The translations under genes were made by a program, and so were the position numbers. From the NCBI GenBank assembly GCA_029945495.1, contig JAQSCR010000397.1:1-8460 (forward strand): DNA of 8,460 nt. The letters run 5' to 3'. Source of the DNA: Pseudolabrys sp. (GTDB lineage Bacteria > Pseudomonadota > Alphaproteobacteria > Rhizobiales > Xanthobacteraceae). This document shows, in pieces, positions 1 to 5,924 of the stretch. Position 1 is the first letter of the stretch. Every line of letters starts with the position of its first letter. The notes below the pieces were generated by a model. It was not told the origin of the DNA. It searched no databases and worked only from the letters and a program-made list of their open reading frames with translations.

Positions 1-110
1 CGCCAGCGCCTCGCGGCGCTCCACACCCCTCATTATTGAGAGGGGACGAAAAGGGAAGACGGCGCACCCGGCGCCGGTAAAGAACACGGGCTATTTCGCA
101 TGCCTGCTGT
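1..110. other. Upstream non-coding stretch, no gene called
   Basis: No convincing gene. CCCCTC (26-31) and GAGGGG (40-45) form a 6-bp hairpin without a T-run on either strand, and CCGGCGCCGG (68-77) is a 10-bp palindrome. A reverse-strand frame from ATG at 33-31 is open to the window edge for 11 codons (MRGVERREALA) and could be the start of a divergent gene, but it has no ribosome site and is too short to judge. Confidence 0.3.
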
Positions 111-149
111 TTGACAATTGAATAAGCGACGCATGAATAAGCGACGCAT
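111..149 (+). promoter_or_regulatory. Candidate promoter for the MFS-thioesterase unit
   Basis: A perfect sigma-70 type -35 hexamer TTGACA lies at 111-116. At normal spacing (16-18 nt) the -10 position falls in the second copy of a 15-bp tandem repeat, where only weak matches exist (ATGAAT at 133-138, TGAATA at 134-139). Transcription would then begin near 145 and give a leader of about 115 nt before the ATG at 261. The -35 is seen directly. The -10 and start site are inference. Confidence 0.4.
119..149. repeat. 15-bp tandem direct repeat, two copies
   Basis: The unit TGAATAAGCGACGCA occurs at 119-133 and again, with no gap and no mismatch, at 134-148; a T follows at 149. The repeat lies immediately downstream of the TTGACA box, across the expected -10 and start region. 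This is a typical place for a tandem regulator site, though nothing in the window identifies a binding protein. Confidence 0.7.
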
Positions 150-192
150 CGATCGCACGCATGTGCATGACGGCATTCATGCGTTGCGTCGC
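126..192. repeat. Nested inverted repeats upstream of the MFS gene
   Basis: GCGACGCA at 141-148 pairs fully with TGCGTCGC at 185-192. Inside it, ACGCATG at 157-163 pairs fully with CATGCGT at 178-184, around a 14-nt loop. The first tandem-repeat copy can compete for the same right arm: GCGACGCA at 126-133 with 185-192, and TGAAT at 134-138 with ATTCA at 175-179. In RNA the two pairings would be mutually exclusive; in DNA the arms could be protein sites. The complementarity is seen directly; any function is inference. Confidence 0.5.
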
Positions 193-260
193 GGTTGGTT
201 CATGACCGCAGTCTATGTTAAGGCGCCGGTCCCAGACAAATAAGAAAAAGCCCGACCAGG

Positions 261-1463
261 ATGCCGGAAACGCCCACCGCCCGACCCGACGGCGCCTCGC
301 CGCGGGAACGGTTTTTGACCTCGCTGCTGCTGCTATGGCTGGCGGGCAATGCGCTGCGCCTGACCATTCTGGCGGTGCCGCCGGTCATTCCGCTGATCCA
401 TGACCAGTTGAATATGAGCGCCACCCAGATCGGCATATTGACCGGCCTGCCCTCGATGCTGCTCGCCATCGCGGCGGTGCCGGGATCGCTGCTGATCGCC
501 AAACTCGGCGTGCGCACGGCGCTGGTCATCGGCCTGATCGTCACCGCGGTCGGCGGCGCCTTGCGCGGGCTGCTGCCGGACGTGCTGTGGCTTTACGCCA
601 TGACCATCATGATGGCGGCCGGCGTCGCCATCATGCAGGTCACCATGCCGACCGCCGTGCGCTCCTGGCTGCCCGGCCACATCGGCTTTGCCACCGCCGT
701 TTACACCAACGGCCTGCTGGTCGGGGAAATCCTGCCGGTGGCATTGATGCTGGTGATGGTGCTGCCGCTGGTTGGCGGCAGCTGGCAATGGGGCTTCGTG
801 TTCTGGAGCGTGCCGGTCGGGATCATCGCGCTCGTGGTGATGGCGTTGGCGCCGCGCGCGGTCGTCAATGGCGCGGCGGTGCGCCGCAAATGGTGGCCGG
901 ATTGGCGCAATATGCTGATCTGGCGGCTCGGCATCATGCTCGGCACCATCAACGCTGTTTATTTCGCGACCAATGCCTTCCTGCCCGACTATCTGCGCAG
1001 CATCGGCCAAGGCGAATGGATCAGCGCCGCGCTGACCGCGCTGAACGTCGGCCAGTTGCCATCGTCATTCATTCTGCTGGCGGTGGCCGGCCGGCTGGAG
1101 CGCAAGGCCTGGCCCTATGTGATATGCGGGCTGCTGAGCGTGTTCGCGACCGGCGGTATCGTCTTCGGCAGCGGCGTCTGGATTGTGGTGGCCGCGGCCG
1201 TGACCGGCTTCGCCGCGGCGGGTACTCTCATTCTCGTTCTGGCGCTGCCGCCTTTGCTCAGCCCGCCCGACGACGTGCACCGCGTCACCGCCGCGATGTT
1301 CACCATCAGCTATAGCTGCGCGGTGATCGTGCCGGTGATCAGCGGCATGCTGTGGGACCTGAGTGGCATGGCCAGCATGGCCTTCTTGCCGATCGCGGTC
1401 TGCGGTATCCTGCTGGTCATTCTCGCGCCGGCGATCAATCACGTGCCACGACTGGAGAGATGA
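261..1463 (+). CDS. MFS transporter, CynX/NimT type
   Basis: A 400-residue inner-membrane permease of the major facilitator superfamily, with about 12 hydrophobic segments and a short cytoplasmic N-terminus. The N-terminal half (roughly residues 20-195) has the CynX/NimT look: an Arg in helix 1 (R33, in NALRLTILAVPPVIPLI) and a loop 2-3 basic motif at 78-91 containing KLGVR. A basic, Trp-rich loop at about 208-217 separates the two halves. Known family members export or import small anions or drugs such as cyanate or nitroimidazoles; the substrate here cannot be read from the sequence. ATG 261 is the only reasonable start, since an in-frame TAA lies at 219-221, although no strong Shine-Dalgarno precedes it. 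It is followed after 3 nt by a FlK-like thioesterase, so the pair may handle one compound: transport plus acyl-CoA hydrolysis. This link is inference. Confidence 0.88.
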   Translation: MPETPTARPDGASPRERFLTSLLLLWLAGNALRLTILAVPPVIPLIHDQLNMSATQIGILTGLPSMLLAIAAVPGSLLIAKLGVRTALVIGLIVTAVGGALRGLLPDVLWLYAMTIMMAAGVAIMQVTMPTAVRSWLPGHIGFATAVYTNGLLVGEILPVALMLVMVLPLVGGSWQWGFVFWSVPVGIIALVVMALAPRAVVNGAAVRRKWWPDWRNMLIWRLGIMLGTINAVYFATNAFLPDYLRSIGQGEWISAALTALNVGQLPSSFILLAVAGRLERKAWPYVICGLLSVFATGGIVFGSGVWIVVAAAVTGFAAAGTLILVLALPPLLSPPDDVHRVTAAMFTISYSCAVIVPVISGMLWDLSGMASMAFLPIAVCGILLVILAPAINHVPRLER

Positions 1464-1466
1464 GCC

Positions 1467-1880
1467 ATGCGTCCGATCCCGGTGGGAGCCAAAGGCACCG
1501 ATACGCTGCGTGTGACGCCGGCGCATCTCGCCAACCAGTTCAAGGACGCATTGCTGCCGAAGGTGTTCGCCACGCCGATGATGGTGACCATCATGGAAAA
1601 CGCGGCGCTCAACGCCGTGCGCGATTATCTCGATCCGGGCGAGAGCTGTGTCGGCACGCTGGTCAATGTGCGGCATCTGGCGGCGACGCCGGCCGGCCAT
1701 CTCGTGACCGCCACGGCCGAGGTGACTAAGGTCGACGGCCGCCGCATCGAGTTCACCGTCAACGCCCGCGACGAGATCGAGGAGATCGGCAACGGCACGC
1801 ACGAGCGCATGGTGGTCGACATGGACCGGATCGCCAAAAAGCTTGAGGGCAAGCGGCTGGAGGCGAAAAAGCGGCCTTAA
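1467..1880 (+). CDS. FlK-like hot-dog acyl-CoA thioesterase
   Basis: A 137-residue single-domain hot-dog protein, about the size of FlK (fluoroacetyl-CoA thioesterase of Streptomyces cattleya). From memory of FlK, the alignment is clear and ungapped in the core. The triad Thr42/Glu50/His76 matches T36 (VFATP), E44 (TIMEN) and H70 (NVRHLAATP); the substrate-site Gly69 matches G63, and the GTHER motif is kept at 110-114. The FlK lid residue Phe36, which gives selectivity for fluoroacetyl-CoA, corresponds to L30, and Phe33 to D27, so fluoroacetate resistance should not be assumed. It probably hydrolyses a small acyl-CoA in the cytoplasm; the substrate is unknown. The C-terminus is a Lys/Arg-rich tail. 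The start at 1467 is supported by GGAGAG at 1454-1459 (7-nt spacer) inside the end of the MFS gene, showing a two-gene operon. Confidence 0.88.
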   Translation: MRPIPVGAKGTDTLRVTPAHLANQFKDALLPKVFATPMMVTIMENAALNAVRDYLDPGESCVGTLVNVRHLAATPAGHLVTATAEVTKVDGRRIEFTVNARDEIEEIGNGTHERMVVDMDRIAKKLEGKRLEAKKRP

Positions 1881-1886
1881 GGTGCG

Positions 1887-1911
1887 GCCCCAGCCAAAGC
1901 CGGGCTGAGGC
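1887..1911 (+). terminator. Stem-loop after the thioesterase gene, possible terminator
   Basis: GCCCCAGCC (1887-1895) pairs with GGCTGAGGC (1903-1911), giving a 9-bp stem with one C-A mismatch and a 7-nt loop. It begins 6 nt after the stop codon. There is no run of T after it, so it is not a classical intrinsic terminator. It could be a transcript 3'-end stabiliser or a weak terminator. Position favours an operon boundary here, since the next gene has its own AT-rich control region. Confidence 0.4.
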
Positions 1912-1951
1912 GCTTCGACCTCTTGAATTCGAGGATTTCCCGTAGTATCCC

Positions 1952-1980
1952 TCAATAGGTACTTCGAAAGTATCTATTAT
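1952..1980 (+). promoter_or_regulatory. Candidate promoter of the XRE-hyf operon
   Basis: TATTAT at 1975-1980 matches five of six -10 consensus positions. The -35 region at 17-bp spacing (1952-1957, TCAATA) is poor. Transcription would begin near 1987, only about 6 nt before the ATG at 1993. No Shine-Dalgarno precedes that ATG, so a leaderless or nearly leaderless message is plausible. The weak -35 suggests dependence on an activator or another sigma factor. Confidence 0.35.
1954..1978. promoter_or_regulatory. Inverted-repeat operator candidate for the XRE gene
   Basis: A 25-bp inverted repeat: left arm AATAGGTACTT (1954-1964), 3-nt centre CGA, right arm AAGTATCTATT (1968-1978), with 10 of 11 pairs matching (only G1959/T1973 fails). 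It lies in an AT-rich island and overlaps a -10-like TATTAT at 1975-1980, 12 nt before the regulator's ATG. Small XRE proteins commonly bind such dyads and repress their own promoter. The dyad is seen directly; autoregulation is inference. Confidence 0.55.
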
Positions 1981-1992
1981 GATGTTTAAAAC

Positions 1993-2235
1993 ATGATAAC
2001 GGGCACGCAAATGCGGGCAGCCCGCGCGCTGTTGGGCTTCGACCAACGCGAGTTGGCAAAGGCCTCCGGCTTGTCGTTGCCGACCATTCAGCGCATGGAA
2101 TCAAGCGACGGCGTGGTGCGCGGCAATGTCGATTCGCTGATGAAGCTGGTCGACGCGCTTTCCACCAACGGCATAGAATTGATCGCCGACGGCGCGGCCT
2201 CGAGCGGTGGCGGCCGCGGCGTGAGGCTCAAATGA
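1993..2235 (+). CDS. Small XRE-family helix-turn-helix transcriptional regulator
   Basis: An 80-residue DNA-binding protein consisting of little more than a helix-turn-helix domain. The opening MITGTQMRAARALLGF is the usual start of this compact alphaproteobacterial XRE family. The helix-turn-helix spans about residues 17-40: DQRELAKASG forms the first helix, and the recognition helix contains SLPTIQRMES. Residues 46-65 complete the domain (MKLVDALSTNGIELI), and the C-terminus GGGRGVRLK is also typical of the family. No ligand or dimerisation domain is attached. ATG 1993 is preferred because it gives the full family N-terminus; the alternative ATG at 2011 would remove the first six residues. 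It lies 40 nt upstream of hyfB with no terminator between, so it is probably co-transcribed and may control the hyf-type operon and itself through the dyad at 1954-1978. Confidence 0.85.
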   Translation: MITGTQMRAARALLGFDQRELAKASGLSLPTIQRMESSDGVVRGNVDSLMKLVDALSTNGIELIADGAASSGGGRGVRLK

Positions 2236-2276
2236 TCGTGCGCCCGGCACATCGGCACGGCCAGTGGGGGCGATGA
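2232..2276 (+). other. Possible 14-codon leader ORF bridging the regulator and hyfB
   Basis: A mini-ORF (MIVRPAHRHGQWGR) starts with an ATGA overlap on the regulator's stop codon. It is preceded by GAGG at 2223-2226 (5-nt spacer), and its TGA (2274-2276) overlaps the hyfB start region (ATGATG at 2273-2278). It would link two otherwise separate genes by the same stop-start overlap used downstream in the operon. It could equally be chance, because it is very short and nothing else supports translation. Confidence 0.22.
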
Positions 2277-4282
2277 TGGTGACCTACGCGCTCTTTGGCG
2301 TGCTGGCGCTGGTGGTCCTTGCCCCCATTGCCGTTGCGTTGAGCGCGTCGCCGAACGCCACCGGCTTTGTTTACGGCGCCTGCCTGATCGTCGCGCTGAT
2401 CCTGTTTCTGCTGGCGCTGCATATCCTGCTCGAATACCCGGCCGCCTCGACCGTCACTTTGCCGCTCGGCCTGCCCTGGCTCGGCGCGCATTTCCGCATC
2501 GATCCGCTGTCGGCGTTTTTCCTCACGGTGATCAATCTCGGCGCCGCCGCCGCCAGCCTGTTCGCGCTCGGCTACGGCCGGCACGAAGAAGCGCCGCAAC
2601 GCGTGCTGCCGTTTTTCCCGGCCTATCTCGCGGCGATGAATCTGGTGGTGCTGGCCGACGACGCCTTCAGCTTCCTGGTGTCATGGGAGTTCATGTCGCT
2701 CACCTCCTGGGCGCTGGTGATCGCCAATCATCGCGTCGATGAAAACCGGCGCGCCGCTTACATCTATCTGCTGATGGCGAGTTTCGGCACGCTGGCCTTG
2801 CTGTTCGCCTTCGGCCTGATGGCCGGCGCCGACGGCCACTATGCATTCGACGCCATCCGCGCCGCGCATCCGGCGGTGGGAACAGCGGCGCTGGTGCTGA
2901 TCCTGGCCTTGGTCGGCGCCGGATCGAAAGCCGGTCTCGTGCCGTTGCATGCCTGGTTGCCGCTGGCGCATCCGGCCGCACCGAGCCACGTGTCGGCTTT
3001 GATGAGCGGCGTGATGACCAAGGTCGCGGTCTACGGCTTCATCCGCATTGCCTTCGACTTGCTCGGCCCGCCGCAATGGTGGTGGAGCCTGGTCGTGCTG
3101 GCTCTCGGCGGCGCCACCGCGGTGATGGGCGTGCTGTACGCGCTGATGCAGCGCGACCTCAAGCGCGTGCTGGCCTATTCGACCATCGAGAATATCGGGC
3201 TGATCTTCGCCTCGCTCGGCCTGGCGCTGGCGTTCAAGGCCTACGGCATGGAGTTGGCCGCGGCGCTGGCGCTGACCGCCGCGCTGCTGCATGTGTTCAA
3301 TCATTCGCTGTTCAAGAGCCTGCTGTTCTTCGGCGCCGGCAGCGTGCTGACCGCGACCGGCACGCGCGACATGGAAGCGCTCGGCGGCCTGATCCATCGC
3401 ATGCCGCAGACTGCCTTCGTGTTCCTGATCGGCTGCACGGCGATTTCGGCGCTGCCGCCGCTCAACGGCTTCGTGTCGGAATGGCTCACCTTCCAGGCCA
3501 TCCTGCTCTCACCGCAACTGCCGTCCTGGGGGCTGAAGCTGATGGTGCCGGCGGTCGGTGCGCTGCTGGCTTTGTCGGCGGCCTTGGCCGCTGCCTGTTT
3601 CGTGCGCGCCTTCGGCATGACCTTTCTCGGCCGTCCGCGCTCGCCGGCTGCCAGCACCGCGCAGGAGACCGACACCAATTCGCTGGCCGCGATGTACGCG
3701 CTCGCCGCTGCCTGCCTGATCGCCGGCATTCTGCCGGGCATCTTCATCGACGCGCTGGCGCCGGTGGTGCAGGCGCTCACTGGCGGGCAGATGCCGGTGC
3801 AAACCGGCGTGGAATGGATGTCGATCGTGCCGATCGCGGAAAGCCGCAGTTCCTATAACGGGCTGCTGGTGTTCGCCTTCATGGCCGTCACCGGCATGGT
3901 CACCGCCTTTGCAATTCACCGCCTCGCCTCCGACAAGATCCGCCGCGGCCCGGCCTGGGGTTGCGGCTATCCGGACGCCAGCCCGCTGACGCAATACAGC
4001 GCGTCGAGCTTCGCGCAGCCGATCCGCCGCGTCTTCGGCAGCCTGGTGTTCCGCGCCCGCGAAATCGGCGAGATGCCGCCGCCCGGCTCCAGCGCGCCGG
4101 CGCGACTGACCGTGCAATTGCGCGACCTGATCTGGGACACGCTCTACGCCCCGATCGGGATCGCCGTCGGCGTCATCGCCGAGCGATTGAATTATCTCCA
4201 GTTCCTCACCATCCGCAGCTATCTGACCTTGGTGTTCGCGGCGCTGGTGATCCTGCTGCTGGTGCTCGCGATATGGCCATGA
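2276..4282 (+). CDS. hyfB: Hydrogenase-4 subunit B-like antiporter-type membrane subunit
   Basis: A 668-residue polytopic membrane protein of the NuoL/M/N-MrpA/D antiporter family, close in length to E. coli HyfB. It is an ion-translocating channel subunit of group 4 hydrogenase and complex I-like assemblies. The family's charged channel residues are present: Glu in SWEFMSLTSW (E138), Lys in GAGSKAGLVPLHAWLP (K218), Lys in GVMTKVAVYG (K249), His and Lys in LLHVFNHSLFKSLLFFGAGS (H339, K347), and Glu in GFVSEWLTFQ (E402). The tail has the HyfB/HycC-type segment PAWGCGYPDASPLTQYSASSFAQP (about 560-582), then a long amphipathic stretch and a final anchor helix. I prefer ATG 2276, which lies 5 nt after GGGGG (2266-2270); GTG 2264 or ATG 2273 would add 4 or 1 residues. 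hyfC overlaps its stop codon. The homology is strong, but the ion moved is not known. Confidence 0.9.
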   Translation: MVTYALFGVLALVVLAPIAVALSASPNATGFVYGACLIVALILFLLALHILLEYPAASTVTLPLGLPWLGAHFRIDPLSAFFLTVINLGAAAASLFALGYGRHEEAPQRVLPFFPAYLAAMNLVVLADDAFSFLVSWEFMSLTSWALVIANHRVDENRRAAYIYLLMASFGTLALLFAFGLMAGADGHYAFDAIRAAHPAVGTAALVLILALVGAGSKAGLVPLHAWLPLAHPAAPSHVSALMSGVMTKVAVYGFIRIAFDLLGPPQWWWSLVVLALGGATAVMGVLYALMQRDLKRVLAYSTIENIGLIFASLGLALAFKAYGMELAAALALTAALLHVFNHSLFKSLLFFGAGSVLTATGTRDMEALGGLIHRMPQTAFVFLIGCTAISALPPLNGFVSEWLTFQAILLSPQLPSWGLKLMVPAVGALLALSAALAAACFVRAFGMTFLGRPRSPAASTAQETDTNSLAAMYALAAACLIAGILPGIFIDALAPVVQALTGGQMPVQTGVEWMSIVPIAESRSSYNGLLVFAFMAVTGMVTAFAIHRLASDKIRRGPAWGCGYPDASPLTQYSASSFAQPIRRVFGSLVFRAREIGEMPPPGSSAPARLTVQLRDLIWDTLYAPIGIAVGVIAERLNYLQFLTIRSYLTLVFAALVILLLVLAIWP

Positions 4283-5259
4283 TCCGCGACTTTGCGCTTC
4301 AAGGCCTGACCCTGCAGGGCGCGCAGATGCTGCTGGTGCTTTTGATGGCGCCGCTGCTCACCGGATTCGTGCGCAAGGTGAAGGCGCGGCTGTTGAGCCG
4401 GCAGGGCCCGCCGCTGTTGCAGCCCTACCGCGACCTCATCCGCCTGCTGCGCAAGGACGTGGTGCTGGCCAATAACGCCTCCTGGCTGTTCCGCGTCATT
4501 CCCTATCTGGTGTTCGCCGCCACCTGGGTCGCCGCCTCGCTGGTGCCGACTTTCCGCAGCGGCCTGCTGTTCTCCTGGACCGCCGATCTGATCGCCATCA
4601 TCGCCGTGCTCGGCAGCGCGCGATTCTTTCTGGCGCTGGCCGGGTTGGATGCCGGCACCAGCTTCGGCGGCATCGGCTCGAGCCGCGAGGTGATGATCGC
4701 CTCGCTCGCCGAGCCGGCCATGCTGATGATCGTCTTCGCCATCGCATTGATCGCCGGTTCGACCCAGCTTTCGACCATGGCCGCCTTCATGAATTCGGCC
4801 GAGGTCGGCTTGCGCGTCTCGCTCGGCCTGGCACTGATCGCGCTCGTCATCGTCGCCGTCGCCGAGAATGCGCGCATCCCGGTTGACAATCCGGCGACGC
4901 ATCTTGAGCTCACGATGGTGCACGAAGCCATGGTGCTGGAATATTCCGGCCGCCACCTGGCGCTGATCGAGCTCGCCGCCTCGCTCAAGCTGTTGCTGTA
5001 TGTCTCGCTGATCGCCTGTCTGTTCGCGCCATGGGGACTGGAGAATGCGGGCATCAGCCCGGCCGTCGTCGCGGCGGCGCCGCTGCTGATCGGCGCCGCA
5101 GCTTACGTCGGCAAGCTCGCGGTGCTGGGCTTCCTGCTGGCGGTGTTCGAGACCGCGATCGCCAAGATGCGCGTGTTCCGCGTGCCGGAGTTCCTCGGCG
5201 CCGCGCTGATGCTGGCCTTGCTGGCGACGTTGCTGCGCTTCGTATCGAGGAGCTTCTAG
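4279..5259 (+). CDS. hyfC: Hydrogenase-4 subunit C-like / NuoH-family membrane anchor
   Basis: A 326-residue membrane protein of the NuoH/HycD/HyfC family with about eight hydrophobic segments; E. coli HyfC is about 322. It connects the peripheral redox arm to the ion-pumping membrane arm. Diagnostic stretches are LLSRQGPPLLQPYRDL (38-53), GLDAGTSFGGIGSSRE (122-137), the acidic loop AENARIPVDNPATHLELT (195-212), then HEAMVLEYSG (215-224) and ETAIAKMR (291-298). These acidic and basic loops face the redox arm in relatives; in complex I they line the quinone entry. Translation probably starts at ATG 4279, whose ATGA overlaps the hyfB stop; ATG 4273 would add two residues. No good Shine-Dalgarno is present, consistent with translational coupling to hyfB. 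The fold and role are secure; whether this version has a quinone site is not. Confidence 0.9.
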   Translation: MIRDFALQGLTLQGAQMLLVLLMAPLLTGFVRKVKARLLSRQGPPLLQPYRDLIRLLRKDVVLANNASWLFRVIPYLVFAATWVAASLVPTFRSGLLFSWTADLIAIIAVLGSARFFLALAGLDAGTSFGGIGSSREVMIASLAEPAMLMIVFAIALIAGSTQLSTMAAFMNSAEVGLRVSLGLALIALVIVAVAENARIPVDNPATHLELTMVHEAMVLEYSGRHLALIELAASLKLLLYVSLIACLFAPWGLENAGISPAVVAAAPLLIGAAAYVGKLAVLGFLLAVFETAIAKMRVFRVPEFLGAALMLALLATLLRFVSRSF

Positions 5260-5261
5260 AG

Positions 5262-5924
5262 ATGCAGGGCATCACTTTCGATATCGCGCATATGCTGGCC
5301 GGATCGCTGGTGCTGGTGAGCTTCATGCAACTGTATCAGGACCGGCTTTCGGCGCTGCTCAATATTTTCGCCTTGCACGCGCTGGTGCTGGCGATGTCGG
5401 TCGCCTATCAGGCCTTTGTGCAGGATGCGCCGCATCTCTACATCACCGCGCTGATCGCGCTGGTGTTCAAGGCCATCGTCATTCCGGTGGCGCTGCGTCG
5501 CATCGTGGTCAAGCTCGGCATTCATCGCGAGATCGAGAACGTGTTCGGCGTCGGCCTCGCCATGCTGTTCGGCATCGGCCTGGTGGCGCTGTCGATGGTG
5601 GTGATGCTGCGCGTGACCTCCGCCGCCGACCCCCTGGCGCGCGAAGACCTCGCCTTTGCACTCTCGGTGGTGCTGCTCGGCCTCTTGATGATGGTGACGC
5701 GGCGCAACGCGGTGAGCCTGGTGATCGGCTTCATGTCGCTGGAGAACGGGTTGGTGCTGGCGGCGACCGGCGCCAAGGGCATGCCGCTGGTGGTCGAGAT
5801 CAGCGTCGCCTTCTCGGTGCTGATTGCCTTCATCGTCATCGGCATTTTCCTGTTCCGCATTCGCGAGCGTTTCGACACGGTGGATATGCAGGCGATGGAT
5901 CGATTCCGCGGAGAGCAGCGATGA
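5262..5924 (+). CDS. hyfE: Hydrogenase-4 subunit E-like membrane protein
   Basis: A 220-residue membrane protein, close to E. coli HyfE (about 216), with six or seven hydrophobic segments. The C-terminal half (about 130-205) is the NuoK-like part. It carries membrane glutamates E161 (FMSLENG) and E179 (PLVVEISVAF), counterparts of the two conserved NuoK glutamates; compared with NuoK, the first sits about one helix turn later when aligned on the neighbouring Asn. K70 in the N-terminal half is a further buried charge (ALVFKAIVIP). In complex I the NuoK glutamates form part of the proton path, so a similar role is inferred here. The gene starts 2 nt after the hyfC stop, with GAGGAG at 5247-5252 (9-nt spacer), the clearest ribosome site in the operon. 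hyfF overlaps its end by ATGA. Confidence 0.88.
   Translation: MQGITFDIAHMLAGSLVLVSFMQLYQDRLSALLNIFALHALVLAMSVAYQAFVQDAPHLYITALIALVFKAIVIPVALRRIVVKLGIHREIENVFGVGLAMLFGIGLVALSMVVMLRVTSAADPLAREDLAFALSVVLLGLLMMVTRRNAVSLVIGFMSLENGLVLAATGAKGMPLVVEISVAFSVLIAFIVIGIFLFRIRERFDTVDMQAMDRFRGEQR

Noticed and set aside
1..33. Start of a divergent reverse-strand gene (MRGVERREALA, with an RRE reminiscent of Tat signal starts)
   Set aside because: Only 11 codons are in the window, with no Shine-Dalgarno upstream on that strand; not enough to call a gene.
1..39. 3' end of an upstream + strand gene ending at TGA 37-39
   Set aside because: Twelve codons with no recognisable family sequence; the frame could be chance.
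26..45. CCCCTC/GAGGGG hairpin as an intrinsic terminator
   Set aside because: The stem is only 6 bp with an 8-nt loop, and no T-run follows on either strand.
1467..1880. Fluoroacetate resistance (true FlK function)
   Set aside because: The residues that give FlK its selectivity for fluoroacetyl-CoA (Phe36, Phe33) are not conserved; only the general catalytic triad is.
1065..1955. 296-codon reverse-strand frame opposite the MFS and thioesterase genes
   Set aside because: Same shadow composition (Arg, His, Gln rich), and it crosses two real genes and the stem-loop region; no ribosome site or domain.
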